Shown piece after piece: positions 12,684 to 27,934 of a stretch of DNA of 64,000 nt. The notes below the pieces were generated by a model that had not been told where the DNA came from, did no database searches, and worked only from the letters and a program-made list of their open reading frames with translations. Position numbers and translations under genes: made by a program. Position 1 is the stretch's first letter; the number at the start of each line of letters is the position of its first letter. The stretch covers positions 947,611 to 1,011,610 of the forward strand of contig OZ026564.1 of the NCBI GenBank assembly GCA_964020155.1, in the 5' to 3' direction. This DNA is from Chondrilla cf. caribensis (lineage: Eukaryota > Porifera > Demospongiae > Chondrillida > Chondrillidae).

Positions 12684-14477
12684 TCAATACTTCTTCTTCG
12701 GCTTGTTTATCTTAACGCTCCTGGCGACGAATTCCTTGCTTCCTTCAACAACGACCGTTCCTTCACTCTTGACTCCTTCGTAGCGCTTGTCTCTTCTCTG
12801 CAGTGGAGCGAATGGGAAGCTAGTCGACCGGTTCTTGGGAACCTGCATCTTCTCATTCAGAATAGCAGCGTAGACGTGAGCTTCTTCTTCTGTTAGGAGT
12901 ACATTCTCCAAGTCTTTTCGCATTGCCTTAGTTTTGACTGGTCCCTCATCAGAACTGGATGATTCGTCTGATCCTTCACTGTCAGATCCAGCGTAACCAT
13001 ACCTGTCTTGTAACATTCCTTCGTCTTCGTCTTCGATGTCGTCGGGATCAAACACCTTAACATTGAACGGGGAACCCGGGACAAGTTGCCCATGCCAACG
13101 GACGGTGATGACGTACTCACCACACTCGGTGGGGTCATATCGGGCAATTAGAGTACGATGGTGGCGCTCGGAAATGGGCGTGGCATCAATTTTGAAAGCA
13201 TCTTTTGGACCCTGTACGCGAATGGTCAGTCTTCCCAATCCGGCTTCCTTGGTTTCAATATGGAACTCTGCAGGCTGCTTTACCATGACGTATTCTGCAA
13301 TTCCAGGACCATACACCTTGACTTTATCAGCATTGGGGAAGGCGTGAACAATTAGCGGGAAAGGACTTCCTGGGACGTGCTTGTTGGCATACCACACGTT
13401 GGCATAGTACTCTCCCCAGTTCATTATCTGGAACTTTACGGAGAAAACCCAATTTCCATCATCTGAGATGAAAGCTTTTGGATCCTCTTTGCTTCCTCTG
13501 ATGATGACAATGAGATCGGACTCTCCAGCCTGTGTGGCATCAACAAAGAATTCCAGCGGTTGTCCTGCCATCAAGATTGAGCTGGGATCTATGGCGTAGC
13601 CGAACGCTCTGCACTTGGAAGCATCCGGTTCTATGGAAACTGGAACTGGGAATGGGGATCCAGGGATGTGATTCCCATAAAACAGAACCTCTACATGATA
13701 CAGCCCTCCAGTGGGCGGAGTGTAGTGGACCATGTAGGTGTTGTCCTCGTTGTCAACTATGTCTACTTCTGCTTGTACGGAAGTCTCCACATCTGCTATT
13801 CTCACAGATAAGGCTCCGCTTTCTAGCAGACCGGATTCAATTGTCATGATCTTGAACTTGGTGTGGTGTCTTTCCCTGGCTTTCTTCAACCCGGGACCAG
13901 TAGCGAAGCATCTTTCCGGAGAATGAGGATCGTCGACGAACGTAACAACCTGTTTTGTTTCTCCTCCTTCGAACTCGTATGCGGTGGTCGTGACGATCTT
14001 CTTTTCCACTTCCACCTGCGTCAACTCGGTCTCAATCTCCGTGCCAACCTCCGTGGTCTTCACTACGTCCGTCTTTGTAGCGACGACTTCAGATCCAGGC
14101 TCCACGGTGGTGGGAGGCTCGGTCGTCACCGAATCCTCATCTCCGCTCACCTTCTCCTCTTCAGCGTCTGCCGTTGCCGTCACGTCCTGCTGCTGTTTGA
14201 TGGATTGGTCAGTATCCGTCTGATCGATCTGATCCGAGTTAGTCAACGTCTTCACCTTCGTCTGCGTAACAACAATCTCCGTATCGGATTCTTCGTCTCC
14301 GTCGTACGATTCTTCGTCTTCCTCGGCAAAATCCATAACCGTTACGAGGTTCTTGGATTCAACCACTTTTACCTTGTCTCTATTTACACCGTCTCCGACA
14401 CTACTAGGGTCGAAACTATCCGGTAGGAAGTTGTCCAGCAGTTCATCCGGAGAGGGGTGTATCTGCGAGTCAGCCAT
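12684..14477 (-). CDS. Short filamin-repeat protein without CH domains (three repeats, acidic N-terminus)
   Basis: A single minus-strand coding exon of 597 residues. I place the start at 14477 (MADSQIHPSPDELLDNF) rather than at an in-frame ATG at 14591, because a strong acceptor (ctcttttgcag) lies 9 bp upstream of it. Residues 1 to about 180 are acidic and rich in T, E and D, probably disordered. Three filamin repeats follow (RCFATGPGLKKAR; KCRAFGYAIDPSS; VKVYGPGIAEYV), each closing with GSPF, then an acidic serine-rich segment and a basic C-terminus ending KPKKKY. The repeats resemble the last three of filamin genes 1 and 2, so it looks like a derivative that lost the actin-binding head. Without CH domains it probably acts as a scaffold or competitor rather than a direct actin cross-linker. 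It is head to head with the gene at 14618. Confidence 0.88.
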   Translation of the reverse strand: MADSQIHPSPDELLDNFLPDSFDPSSVGDGVNRDKVKVVESKNLVTVMDFAEEDEESYDGDEESDTEIVVTQTKVKTLTNSDQIDQTDTDQSIKQQQDVTATADAEEEKVSGDEDSVTTEPPTTVEPGSEVVATKTDVVKTTEVGTEIETELTQVEVEKKIVTTTAYEFEGGETKQVVTFVDDPHSPERCFATGPGLKKARERHHTKFKIMTIESGLLESGALSVRIADVETSVQAEVDIVDNEDNTYMVHYTPPTGGLYHVEVLFYGNHIPGSPFPVPVSIEPDASKCRAFGYAIDPSSILMAGQPLEFFVDATQAGESDLIVIIRGSKEDPKAFISDDGNWVFSVKFQIMNWGEYYANVWYANKHVPGSPFPLIVHAFPNADKVKVYGPGIAEYVMVKQPAEFHIETKEAGLGRLTIRVQGPKDAFKIDATPISERHHRTLIARYDPTECGEYVITVRWHGQLVPGSPFNVKVFDPDDIEDEDEGMLQDRYGYAGSDSEGSDESSSSDEGPVKTKAMRKDLENVLLTEEEAHVYAAILNEKMQVPKNRSTSFPFAPLQRRDKRYEGVKSEGTVVVEGSKEFVARSVKINKPKKKY

Positions 14478-14617
14478 GTTGTTTCTCTGCAAAAGAGCTT
14501 GGCTCGTCCACTCCACCCAGCAACTGTCCCCATTCCAGATTTGTATTCCCATTTCAATATATTTTAACGTGCCCCACCCCATTTTTCTCAACTGTTAGGA
14601 ACGCCCGCGAGAAGAGA
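14478..14617. promoter_or_regulatory. Compact divergent promoter or leader region between two short filamin genes
   Basis: Only 140 bp separates the two start codons. The minus-strand gene has an acceptor at 14487-14488 and the plus-strand gene an acceptor-like run ending at 14598 (tttttctcaactgttag). Both may therefore have non-coding first exons, which would have to overlap the opposite gene or lie beyond it. Confidence 0.4.
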
Positions 14618-15739
14618 ATGGAACATCGTCCGTGTTTCGTGGAAGGAGCCGGCTTGAAGAAGGCACTCTCCAACAAAGCAGCCAAATTTCGTATCACAAC
14701 AGTAGAAACGGGTCTATTTGCATCTGGGAATCTGTCAGTTACCGTGGACGACCCTGTTAGCGGAGAGAAGGCTCAAGTAGAAGTTATCGACAAGGAAGAC
14801 AACACCTATTTCGTTAAATACGTTTGTCCTACCACGGGAGACTACGTTCTCAGTATCAAAGCATATGGTCAAGAAATAGAGGGTTCTCCTTTTGCGGTGA
14901 AAGTCCTTCCTGGACCGGATGCCTCCAAATGCAAGGCCAGTGGACCGTGTCTCCTGGCCAACTCCATCCTGCAATCTGAGAGTCAGTTGGAGTTCCTGGT
15001 TGATGCCACGCAGGCAGGTCAGGGGTCTCTAGTTGTCGTGGTCAAAGGTAAACAGGAGCAGCCAAAGGTGTTCATCTCCGATGATGCCGACAACGGAATG
15101 TATTCCGTCAAATTCGAGCCCAGGTTACAAGGTCGGTACTACATCAACGCCTTTTACGGTGGACAGCATATCCCCGGGAGTCCCTTCAAAATCAAGATCC
15201 ACCCTAAGCCGTCAGCGGCTAAAGTGAAAGCTTTCGGTCACGGCTTGGAGAAAGAAGTGAAAGTGAACGAAAAGGCGGAATTTGTTATCGACACCACGGA
15301 CGCAGGGATAGGGACACTTAGTGTAAAGGTACACGGTGTGAAGGGGGGATATAATGTCGAGTGCCAGCCGAAGTCTGCGGAGGAGCCGCGAATTGTCATT
15401 GGCAGTTACCAACCTACAGAATCGGGAGACTATACAGTATCTATTCTTTTCGAAGGGGAGAATATCCCGGATTCTCCTTTTGAAATTACTGTCGCTGAAG
15501 AGGAGGAGGACGGCAAGAAGAAGAGAAGAAGCAAAAAGATGACCCAGCCAGAGCAGAATCCAACTGTACAAGAAGATCCTAAACCAGAGGATAGCCCAAC
15601 TATCCAAGAAGACCCTAAGCCGGAGAAGAACCCAGCTGTTGAAGAAGAGCCTAAATCGGAAAATAATCCAACTGTTGAAGAAGTGTCCAAACCGGAGAAG
15701 AATGAAGTCAATGGCACCACCATCACTGCCGAGAGTTAG
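14618..15739 (+). CDS. Short filamin-repeat protein without CH domains (three repeats, P/E/K repeat tail)
   Basis: One open frame of 373 residues starting MEHRPCFVEGAGLKKALS. It has three filamin repeats at about residues 3-105, 106-198 and 199-298, closing GSPF, GSPF and DSPF, followed by a lysine-rich stretch (KKKRRSKK) and a tail of four to five imperfect 13-residue units of the type QEDPKPEKNPAVE. The three repeats match the C-terminal triplet of filamin genes 1 and 2. With no CH domains, direct actin binding through the usual head is not expected. A second copy of just the tail and its 3' flank lies at 63471-63900, so this gene has been a source of segmental duplication. Confidence 0.88.
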   Translation: MEHRPCFVEGAGLKKALSNKAAKFRITTVETGLFASGNLSVTVDDPVSGEKAQVEVIDKEDNTYFVKYVCPTTGDYVLSIKAYGQEIEGSPFAVKVLPGPDASKCKASGPCLLANSILQSESQLEFLVDATQAGQGSLVVVVKGKQEQPKVFISDDADNGMYSVKFEPRLQGRYYINAFYGGQHIPGSPFKIKIHPKPSAAKVKAFGHGLEKEVKVNEKAEFVIDTTDAGIGTLSVKVHGVKGGYNVECQPKSAEEPRIVIGSYQPTESGDYTVSILFEGENIPDSPFEITVAEEEEDGKKKRRSKKMTQPEQNPTVQEDPKPEDSPTIQEDPKPEKNPAVEEEPKSENNPTVEEVSKPEKNEVNGTTITAES

Positions 15740-16670
15740 AAATCCTAGCTTTATCAATCACACATAACATCTCTCGTAGAATTTGGAATAATGTATGCTT
15801 GAGTGTACCATTCAATGCACGCATAGTATAATAACATAGTAATATGTATGGTACTCATTCCTGTAACTCCTTCCATATTTTTAAAAAGCTGCATAATATT
15901 TTGTATGTAACATGGTAGATATAATAATTCAATATAGCATCTGTTACCATAGAAACAGTATATATTATACAGCAATTTTATAATGTATAAAGCACTAGCA
16001 ACAGTATAAAGCGTTAGCAACAGATGCTATACCGGTTAAGAAACTTACACTCGGGCAGCATGCATATGACATATAAGATACACTTGCCCTTGGGACTCAG
16101 TATTTCATATGTCATACTGCCCTTGTGCCCATGTCTTAACCACTAAATAGAAACTTGGATTGTATATAATATTATGTAGAATTAAAGTGTTACACTTTTT
16201 GTTTACACATACATACAAATGCTTGTAACTGTCTCCACTACAGTGATGAGCGGGTAATATGCATAGTACTTTAATTATGTACCATACGTGATTGAATTCA
16301 ATAATATTATTATTCAAGAAATTTATTTAATCAATGACCAACCAAATATTACACTTCATGCACATGCAATTCTTTGTACACTTGGTCACACAATATACTT
16401 CATGATCGTGTACATGTACATGTGGATTGATTTACACCTCAGGAATTGAATTTTGTCACATTCACTTCAGCTGACTTCATTTGTCTACATAGTAGGTACT
16501 ATATAAACTTCGAACATACACGATATTAGATACATCCCATTACAATATGTTGCAGGCCGATCAAGTCAGTTTATATTATTAGATTGCACATTAATATGGT
16601 ACAGTATCATGAAAATCATACATTTCGAACACTTCATGTGTAAATATGATGTCAGTGTATCAGCTTTAAA
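15740..16670. other. Convergent intergenic region, AT-rich
   Basis: This separates the stop of the short filamin gene from the stop of the free Rab gene. It is AT-rich. An imperfect inverted repeat (GGGCAG and ATATGACAT arms) sits at about 16055-16125. No gene was seen. Confidence 0.5.
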
Positions 16671-19989
<3,319 letters not shown>

Positions 19990-20370
19990 TATGAGATTGT
20001 TCAGGGGAATTATTATTATTACGAAAAATTAATAATGCAACAGTAACGCTAGCGTATGCGGAGCGAAACGGAAATAATATGGCTGCCTACAGACTATCTA
20101 CACCATGCATGTAATTGACATTATTGTTATAACATCATATACTGTATCAAATATTATATACGTAATATCCAGAATATTTATTTAATATTATATAATATTT
20201 ATTATCCAAACTTAGTTTCCAAATCATGGACATAAGCTTGCATGAGAAGAGTAATTGAAGTTAGTTATAATTAATACCATAATAAATGCTTTTTATACAC
20301 AAGTGACCATACAAACATTCAAAACTTAAGCATGGTCAAACTATTGACCTGTCAGTGTGGATACATGCTG
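19990..20370. other. Intergenic spacer between free Rab gene and fusion gene 1
   Basis: This 381-bp AT-rich spacer lies between the stop of fusion gene 1 and the start of the free Rab gene on the same strand. It should hold the 3' UTR of one and the promoter of the other. No clear TATA box or other motif was identified. Confidence 0.45.
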
Positions 20371-20772
20371 TCAAGTGTCAGATGGAGGGGGTGAGCTCAG
20401 CGTCAGACTTCTTTCCACATCTTCTGCCGCACCGATCTCCCTGGACTTTCTAACTGCATCCAGTACAGTCCTCCATGTTCTTGGCCTGTCTCCTGTGAGT
20501 GGATTGTTGCCTTCCTTCAACCACTTGGAGCACAGGGACCTGAATGCACTCTCACAATTGCCCAGTTCCTCTTTATGAATAGAATCTGTAAGACTATGCT
20601 CAACATGGAGATGATCAGCAAACTCCTTCCACTTGTGGAAAACACATCTTCCCACTTGAACAATCAGTTCACTGACTGTTGGTTTTGTATCTAGCACCCC
20701 TAACAAAATCCAGTAAAGAATATATTATAAATTATTAGAAGAATTGAGACATACATGATAACAGGCAAGCAT

Positions 20773-20851
<79 letters not shown>

Positions 20852-20852
20852 A

Positions 20853-20885
<33 letters not shown>

Positions 20886-21201
20886 TCACACACACACACA
20901 CACACACACACAGGGTAATTAACCTGTGACTGAACCTTGCTCTGAATGCTCCATACTTTCAACATTCCCACCAGTAAGAGGTCTCTCAGTTGGGGATGGA
21001 GTAGAAACAGGATTTCTGACACCCAACAGTTCTGAACAAATGATGGAAAATGTACATTGAATTACAAATACGTAGACCTATGTTAACATTCCCAATGAAG
21101 ACAACACCCCCCCCCACACCCACCAACCCACACATACACACACATGCTCACGCACACACACACACACACACACACATGCACACATGCACACACACATGCT
21201 T

Positions 21202-21294
<93 letters not shown>

Positions 21295-24200
21295 ATCCAC
21301 AACAGAGACTTCCTCCAACTTCCAAAATGCAACCCCAGTTTCCCTCACAACACGGACCTACATGTGTTCAAGAATGTTCACTTGAATGTAGTACCAGAAA
21401 CAATCCAAAAGGAACAACTCACAATAGCTTCTGAGGGGTCTGGAGGTGAGAACCACACCTTATGAGAAGGTGACAGTTTTGGGAAGGAACCGCAGTGAAA
21501 GCAAATGGCCACACCATCATTCACAGGGGCTGTGTAGGGAACATTGGGTTGGCAGGAGCACGGCAGGACAGGGCGAATTTGAGCACTTTTGTGGAATCTT
21601 TCACCAAACACTTGCAGGGTGATGTGATGTAAGTTCTTTTCCAGGCGAGCACGAATGGCAAAGCAGTGGCGATGGAGTTCCCGAAGAGGATCAGGAAGGG
21701 ACGACAGAGCAGCAGACTCATCTATGACAATTTGACATTGAATGTGGCCGGGCTTCTCTGTCAAGTACACACAAGTACTTGGTTTGGGGCAGGAGAATTT
21801 GACTGATTTACGATCGCTTTCTTGCAAAATGACCTCCCATTCGCTGTCAGCCAGTTCTACGACAAGACGGCAGAACACACTGCGAGGAAGGTCACAGTGA
21901 GTGGTGAAGGAGTCCCGTTTGAACACAAAGGTGATACACAGTGGTCCAACACTGCTGTAGGTGGGGACCTTTGCCTTTCCGTACGGCAGACAGGAAGGGA
22001 TGAAGTAGGAGGAATTACGTGAAGGAGTCAACCTTGCTGCTATCCCGACATGGTGGAGGACCTCCAGGAACCACACGGGATCGACATCGGTGATGACGCC
22101 CAACTCCAAAAGTAGGCTGTCATAGGGATGAGGGATTATCCCGGTACTCTGGAAGTGCTTTGTGGCGCCCGATTGTGCTGGTGTAAATTGAACTGCCAAG
22201 AGCTTCGAGACCTCTCTGTACAGAGCTGTAGCATCAGTGCAAACATGGTTTACACCGCCTCTCAGATATTGGGGATCAAGGTTGAAGTATGCGTAGAAGC
22301 CGAGCACATGAAGTAGCTTGAGGAGACAGAGGAACTGTTCATCTGCTTTGCGTTGGTCAATGTAACCATTCTTCAAGCAAAAACACTTCAGTTCATCTTT
22401 CACAAAGAACTTCTTGTCGATGCGTCGAGTGATGAGCTCCACCAGGAACCACATCAGAGGTACATCTATTTCCAGGATGCCACTCTTGTCGGAAATACAC
22501 TCACGAAGCTTGTTGAGGTAAGCCAAATCCACTTCCTCTCCTTTGCCTTCACTGTGGATCGTCATGTGGTTGTCAACAAGGAAGAATCCACTGCTATCAG
22601 GACACTGGATGTGACGGAAATAAGGCTTGTCTTCGAGGCTTTTGATTCTTTGCTTGACATTGGAAACGATATTTTCACTTTTGCCTGATGCAACAACCTT
22701 ATCTTTGAAGGTGCCGGCAATGATGATGCGAGGCTCTGGACAAGTGCCTTTGAAGATCTCCAGATCCTTACAAGCGAATTTGTGAGCCATGGTCTGTATA
22801 CTGCTGAGTGAGTGCTGAATGAACTCCCATTGAGTCTCCAGTGGCTGATTGCTGGAGAGAGGGAGCTCGACTCCTTTCTGAGGGCGATAGGTCAATCGGA
22901 TGGGTTCATCCAAATCTTTGGAGGCATCAAACACCTGAATGTAAGTGCAGGGAATGGCTAACAGGAGAGGAAGGATGTCCTGAAAGGCAGGTTGACCTCC
23001 TGAATCGATCACATGAAGAAAGCTTGCCTTGTCCAGTTGAATTGAACTCTCTGCAGACACAACAGAATCCAATATTTCTGAACGAGATGCCTCCAAGCAC
23101 TCTGACCCTTTAGACTGCAAGCGACGTTGTGGGATCTGTATATTCTTGAATACCCTATCTGCCATCCTGTGAAGAAGGCCCTTTTCACGATAACCCGATG
23201 GAGAGTTACCAATAGCTGTGGGGTACTGCTTGCACTTCTGATAGTTCTTCTCCACAGCACAAACCTTCACTGATCGGTTCAGGCAACTCTCTGAAACTAG
23301 CTTCCAAACGGAGCTTCCTTTGACTGGTGTGTAGTGTTCACCAAACACCAATATATCTGGGGTCTCCATAACAGGAGTGCTGATCGCTATTTCTTTTGAT
23401 TTCCCATAGACTAGAAGGTGGCGTAGGGAGGATTTCCCAGCACCAGATGGACCAACAAAAAGGGCCCGGAGGACCTCCACCGATACAGCTCCATGCTTTT
23501 TCAGCACTTCCTTATAGTGGGTCTTGAAGAGAGCAGTAGGATCACTGCCTTCATCTGAGAAAGACAAAAGACAAAACCATGAGAGAGGAAACACACATGG
23601 CATTGCGTACTATATGCCACGGTGTCTAATATAGATAATAATATGCATGCAGTGTAGCATGATATTACTATTACTATTATTATCACTATCATCTCCTCGC
23701 ATAATACACCACAGTCAAAATGTAATTGTAGGTAGTTACAGTCATTGCATGTTACTAGTATGTAGTCATTAAGTAAAGTACCTTTAAACAATACCTACTA
23801 TGTCATTCAGCTAGGAAATGGTGAAGGGCCGTCTATCTATGTCTTCACAGGTCAGTATTAAACTGTCCACTGCCTGCTTTACACCTGATGAATTACAATT
23901 AGTGGTGTTACATTCCAATAATTGTACCACAATATCACCAGATGGTGTGCATGGTCTCATGAATTATGATGGTGAACCTAAGTGAGCCCCACATGGTCAT
24001 TGTGACACTGTATAAAAGTGATCTAACAGATACAAATAATTGCATAATTTCTGTATGCTTCTAAAGATCACTCAGTATACAACTTTTGTACATCACTCAT
24101 GTGTCTTCCTGTTTGGATACACAAATACATTGTAACTGTACTCACCTGGGGCTGTGGTCAAACTGTGACCAATTCCGGGCACATCAAGAACATCTCTTTT

Positions 24201-24387
24201 ATAGCAAATTTCTGTGACAAGATAAATATTCATTAATTGAGTAGACATGTCACTGTGTGTAGTAAAAGTAATACCATGTGCATGTTGGTATCCATGTACA
24301 CAAGCATATACATATGCATGCATGACATGTACATGCAAACACCCACGCACACGTGCACAAGCACACACACATGTACACATGTGCACA

Positions 24388-24432
<45 letters not shown>

Positions 24433-27229
24433 CACATACACACACAACACACACACATACAGGAACACACACACATACAGGAACACACACACACACCTGT
24501 TAAAAGCTTAGTAAAGACAGTATCAACATCTATAGACTCCTTGGCAGATGTTTCACAGAAGGAGATTGCTTCATAGCTGGCAAAAAACATAAGTTGGGAT
24601 GTTGTTACTTCTCGTGAATCATCACAGTCACACTTGTTCCCGACAAGCATGATAACAACATTGGGATCAGCATATCTCTTCATATATGTCAGCCAATCTC
24701 GTAAATGATCGAACGTCTTCCTTCTATCAACTGAGTAGACCAGCAAAATTCCATGTGCTCCACGGATGTACCTACGTATGTAAGTACAAACAGTATGCAT
24801 GGTATAATGGAAGATAGAACATTGATGTTAGAGAAGCAGTGCGTTGTGATGGTGGAGGAACAGTGTACTGTGATGGTGGAGGAACAGTGTACTGTGCATG
24901 ATGGTGGAGGAACAGTGCATGTACTGTGATGGTGGAGGAACAGCGTAGTCAGTACAAGGTGCTTAATATCGTGTTTACGTAGCATTACTAACCACAACAG
25001 TCAATTTCACTATTATGGTAATTTGCTATAGTGTAAAAGATTTTGTATCATAATATAATCACAAATACCATGCTTACGCGGATATTATATCTCTGCACCA
25101 ATCCTGACCACCTACAGTATACAAGAAAACATAAAAAATATTTTATTGAATTACAGCTAGATTGTCACTTGGTTTAATATATAGTTATTAATTCATTAGT
25201 ACTGAGTTTATCATGATAGAAATTCTAGTTTTCCATCAATCCAGATGAAGTTTAGCTATTCAACTGCTCATGACATGTAGAAGACATTAATAACACTGAA
25301 ATATAATCAACTAATGCATGCACACATACCAAGTAACTAACAAGTAATACCAAGTACACATGTATTTAATCACTTTCCAATGTGTGTGAGGCTCCATATG
25401 ATTATGATTACCAAGTGTAAGCAAGGTTAATTGATTGTCATAAATTTCAGTTGTAAGAGAAGTCTGATTGAGGTCTCCCACATTCTTTAATTGAAAGGGG
25501 CCAAATTTAAAACTCTACTTTTGACAACTGAAATTGAAAAATTGCTGCGAAGATTTAGATCATTGTTTGGATTGCTTTGAGATACTTGGCATGTGACCAA
25601 TGGGATTTGTGTTGATGGAGGAATCAAAAAATAAGTACTCTTTAATGAAAGGCACAGGCAGCCCCTAATAATTGTGACCTTCTGTAATTCTGGTATTAAT
25701 AATAACAGGTTATTTACTGTCTAATTATTATTTAACTGTTATCCAGATTTGCAGCTGTTTTATCACATTATCAGATGGAAACAATAAACATTGCTTGTTT
25801 TGCCAATTCTTGAGTGATGAATCTCTTTGCTGGCTTAAACTGGTTCAAAATGAGGAAGCCAATAACATGTTGACCCATAATTTGGCTTCATTCCAGCTGA
25901 TATCTAATTATGGACATGTCAACAATTGACCACTTTATTGTCAACTCAGACTCACGTCTGCACAATGTCCTGAGATGTTACCAATAAAGCTCACTTGTAT
26001 GTTTTATGGGTATGTGAGGGTCACTAATTAGTTGACTCTACCTGAGTAGGGTCAACTAATTTGGTGACCCTACCTGGATATGTGCTTGTTTACTGCAAAT
26101 GTGTGAAGCAGCTAATAGAAATGTATAACAAAACACACAAAACCCAGTACTGTTAAATAATAATTGGAAAGTATATACAATAACCTGTTTAATATTAATA
26201 AATATTAGAACTAATACACAAGTGTTATTCATAACAATCACATGCAGTAATAATATAAAAACGTTCAAGCATGAATGCATGCACACATTCACTTCTTCAC
26301 TCCAATGTGTGCGAGGCTCCATGTTATGCAATTACCTGTGTCCCATATTTGAACTTTTATCACTACTCCGTCAATACACACAGTTCGCGTTTCATAATGT
26401 AGTCCCTTAGTCGCTATGTGGTCAAAACTGAACTTGTCATGAATAAAACGTCTCGAAAGAGAAGTTTTTCCAACGGCACTATCACCAATCAGATATACTA
26501 CATGTAAGCAATAATAATTATGATGAAAAAATTCAAAATAAGTAAGGTAAAATGGGCCGGGCAACTTCGGGAAAACTTCCGAAACGGTTACTTATTTCCC
26601 ACAGTAGATAAGTGACAGGCATCAAACTTGGTTGTCAGGTACTTCCACCTGTACAGACTAGACTTACCACTAAAGGACTGATTCGAGTTCGTAGTTTTGG
26701 AGATACCGACCAAAGTCTAACGTGCGCCAGAAATTGGTGGGCGCGGGGTTACTTCGGGAATTTCTAAAATGGAGGATTAACGACGCTACCTTCGAGGAAG
26801 AAGCGAAAATTCAAGTTCGGTACACATGGAGGAAATACGGTAATTGTAGGCAAAAACAATCGATTTCACGATCATTCATCAAAATGTTTGAAGTTTAGTA
26901 GGTGTGTGTCGGCGATTGTAGCGATAGGGGGAGTCTGAAATATGCGGATATCTTCGCAACATCACGATTATTGGGGTTCCTGACTTTTACGCACCGCGAT
27001 GGGTTAGCAATAACTTTAAACTAACCCCAATCCTGAAACCTAACCAAAATCATAACCCTAACCCCTAACCCTAATCCTCACCCATCGCGGTGCGTATTAG
27101 TAAGTAGTCGTATAAGTAAAGTTACTAATACGCACCGCAAAGGTCAGGAAACCCCCATTATTTACCTTTGAATAAGTAGTCGTAGGGTCTTGAACCTCTT
27201 GCACCAGGGATCGTGACCTTCTCTGCCAT
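20371..27229 (-). CDS. Fused Rab-like GTPase / Roc-COR-like / death-domain protein, gene 1
   Basis: Nine minus-strand exons: 27166-27229, 26336-26497, 25078-25111, 24497-24771, 24146-24211, 21423-23554, 21294-21357, 20924-21031, 20371-20699; 3234 nt, 1077 residues, in phase throughout. Residues 1-200 are Rab-like: P-loop GDSAVGKTS, weakened G3 DTGGQDW, G4 NKCD, G5 ETSAKE, no prenylation cysteines. Residues about 201-911 start with a second P-loop GPSGAGKSS (about 235), then DSGGQP (about 384) and GTFKDK (about 481), typical of Roc GTPases, followed by a COR-like region with winged-helix-like segments. Residues about 969-1077 are a death domain ([22 protein letters not shown]). The Roc-COR exon has no start codon of its own and begins with two bases that complete the split codon left by Rab exon 5. 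Seen: motifs, splice sites, phase. Inferred: one transcript. The alternative is a short Rab-like product reading through the exon-5 donor to a stop at 24093, plus a Roc-COR gene whose first exon I missed. The likely role is death-domain signalling gated by nucleotide binding. Confidence 0.7.
20772..20911. repeat. (AC)n microsatellite in fusion gene 1
   Basis: About 140 bp of AC with minor interruptions in the last intron, starting about a dozen bases downstream of the donor at 20923 on the gene strand. Confidence 0.95.
21127..21293. repeat. (AC)n microsatellite forming a 5' splice site in fusion gene 1
   Basis: About 165 bp of interrupted AC on the plus strand. It abuts the exon at 21294-21357, so on the gene strand the donor reads GATG|GTGTGTG. 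Confidence 0.95.
24357..24496. repeat. (AC)n microsatellite forming the Rab exon-4 donor in fusion gene 1
   Basis: About 140 bp of AC with interruptions, directly abutting the exon at 24497-24771. On the gene strand the donor is AACAG|GTGTGTG. Confidence 0.95.
24800..24955 (-). repeat. Short tandem repeat beside Rab exon 4 (gene 1)
   Basis: Three to four imperfect copies of a unit of about 24 bp (gatggtggaggaacagtgta type), just upstream of Rab exon 4 in the gene's orientation. The equivalent position in fusion gene 2 (about 32630-32705) carries the same unit, so the repeat predates the duplication. Confidence 0.8.
26971..27156. mobile_element. Small inverted-repeat transposon (MITE-like) with telomere-like core
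   Basis: A 186-bp insertion in intron 1 of fusion gene 1, ending 10 bp before the exon-1 donor. The ends are inverted (left GGGGTTCCTGAC, right GTCAGGAAACCCC) and flanked by direct ATTA copies at 26967-26970 and 27157-27160. The paralogous site in fusion gene 2 (about 33838) reads cacgattatttacc without the insert, an empty site that confirms the target duplication. Inside are perfect inverted repeats of 16 bp (26989-27004 with 27080-27095) and 17 bp (27087-27103 with 27122-27138), and degenerate CCCTAA repeats at about 27010-27078. No coding capacity was seen. Confidence 0.85.
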
Positions 27230-27934
27230 GGATCCTCGGATACAGAGAAAATTAACCTTCTTATGTCAGCCCTAGTCTCGCATAGCCAGACCGCGACCCT
27301 TTCCTCCGGCCATTTTTTCTGCCCACACATTATGATTGTCACATTGTGCATTGAAAACGATGAAGTATGTGATGATGTATGTCATTGTATGTATTTGATG
27401 TGTGTCATTAACATTGCTTTGTTTGCTGCACACAGTACATGGTTATGGTGTAATATTAGTGTGTGCATTTGTGTCACTGTGTTAGAATTTGTGCATGTAT
27501 GTACAGATATGTATTATGTATGGTAAGCTATGTGAATGTTGGTATGTACAGTACATGTGTGTATGAATGTACATGTGGTATCTTACACCTTGTTGTTTGT
27601 TCATAATAATTGATCATTAATTATTATATTGAATGATTGATATTACCCAAAATAGTACACATGTCTGCATGTACATGCATATATAACATTGTATTTCGCT
27701 CCCGTATACCCTCTAGGTCTCCAGATCTAGATATAATATATCTTTCAACAGCTAGAGTACATGAGTGGTAATAATATAATAATAACAATATTATTATTCC
27801 AAACTAATTTTACACAGATACGTAGATTACATGAAAAAAAACAATTAATACCATAATTAATGTGTTTATGTGTTAAAGTGATACAAAACATTCTTTTTAC
27901 AGTTCTGCTTATGCACGGTCAAACTATTGACCTT
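27230..27934. other. 5' flank of fusion gene 1 (recurrent block)
   Basis: This upstream sequence recurs, with small changes, before the other Rab first exons (about 34810-35100, 39845-40140, 53490-53780 and 60715-61030). Shared phrases include gtgattgtgacattgtg and ctttgtttgctg. It probably carries the promoter of the fusion gene, duplicated together with it. Confidence 0.5.

Noticed and set aside
14478..14591. In-frame upstream ATG (MRKMGWGTLKY) for the minus-strand short filamin gene
   Set aside because: A strong acceptor (ctcttttgcag) separates it from the ATG at 14477, and the added residues look like non-coding sequence.
24093..24145. Read-through C-terminus of the Rab-like part (ends NRKTHE), also at 32054 (RKTHV)
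   Set aside because: Both copies keep the frame, but the similarity continues past the stops at the same level, so it reflects recent duplication and not coding constraint. The GTGAGT donor is conserved and phase-compatible. Not excluded as a short isoform.
27010..27078. CCCTAA-like repeats as a true internal telomere or chromosome-fusion point
   Set aside because: They are degenerate and lie wholly inside a 186-bp insert with its own inverted ends and target duplication, so they travelled with the element.
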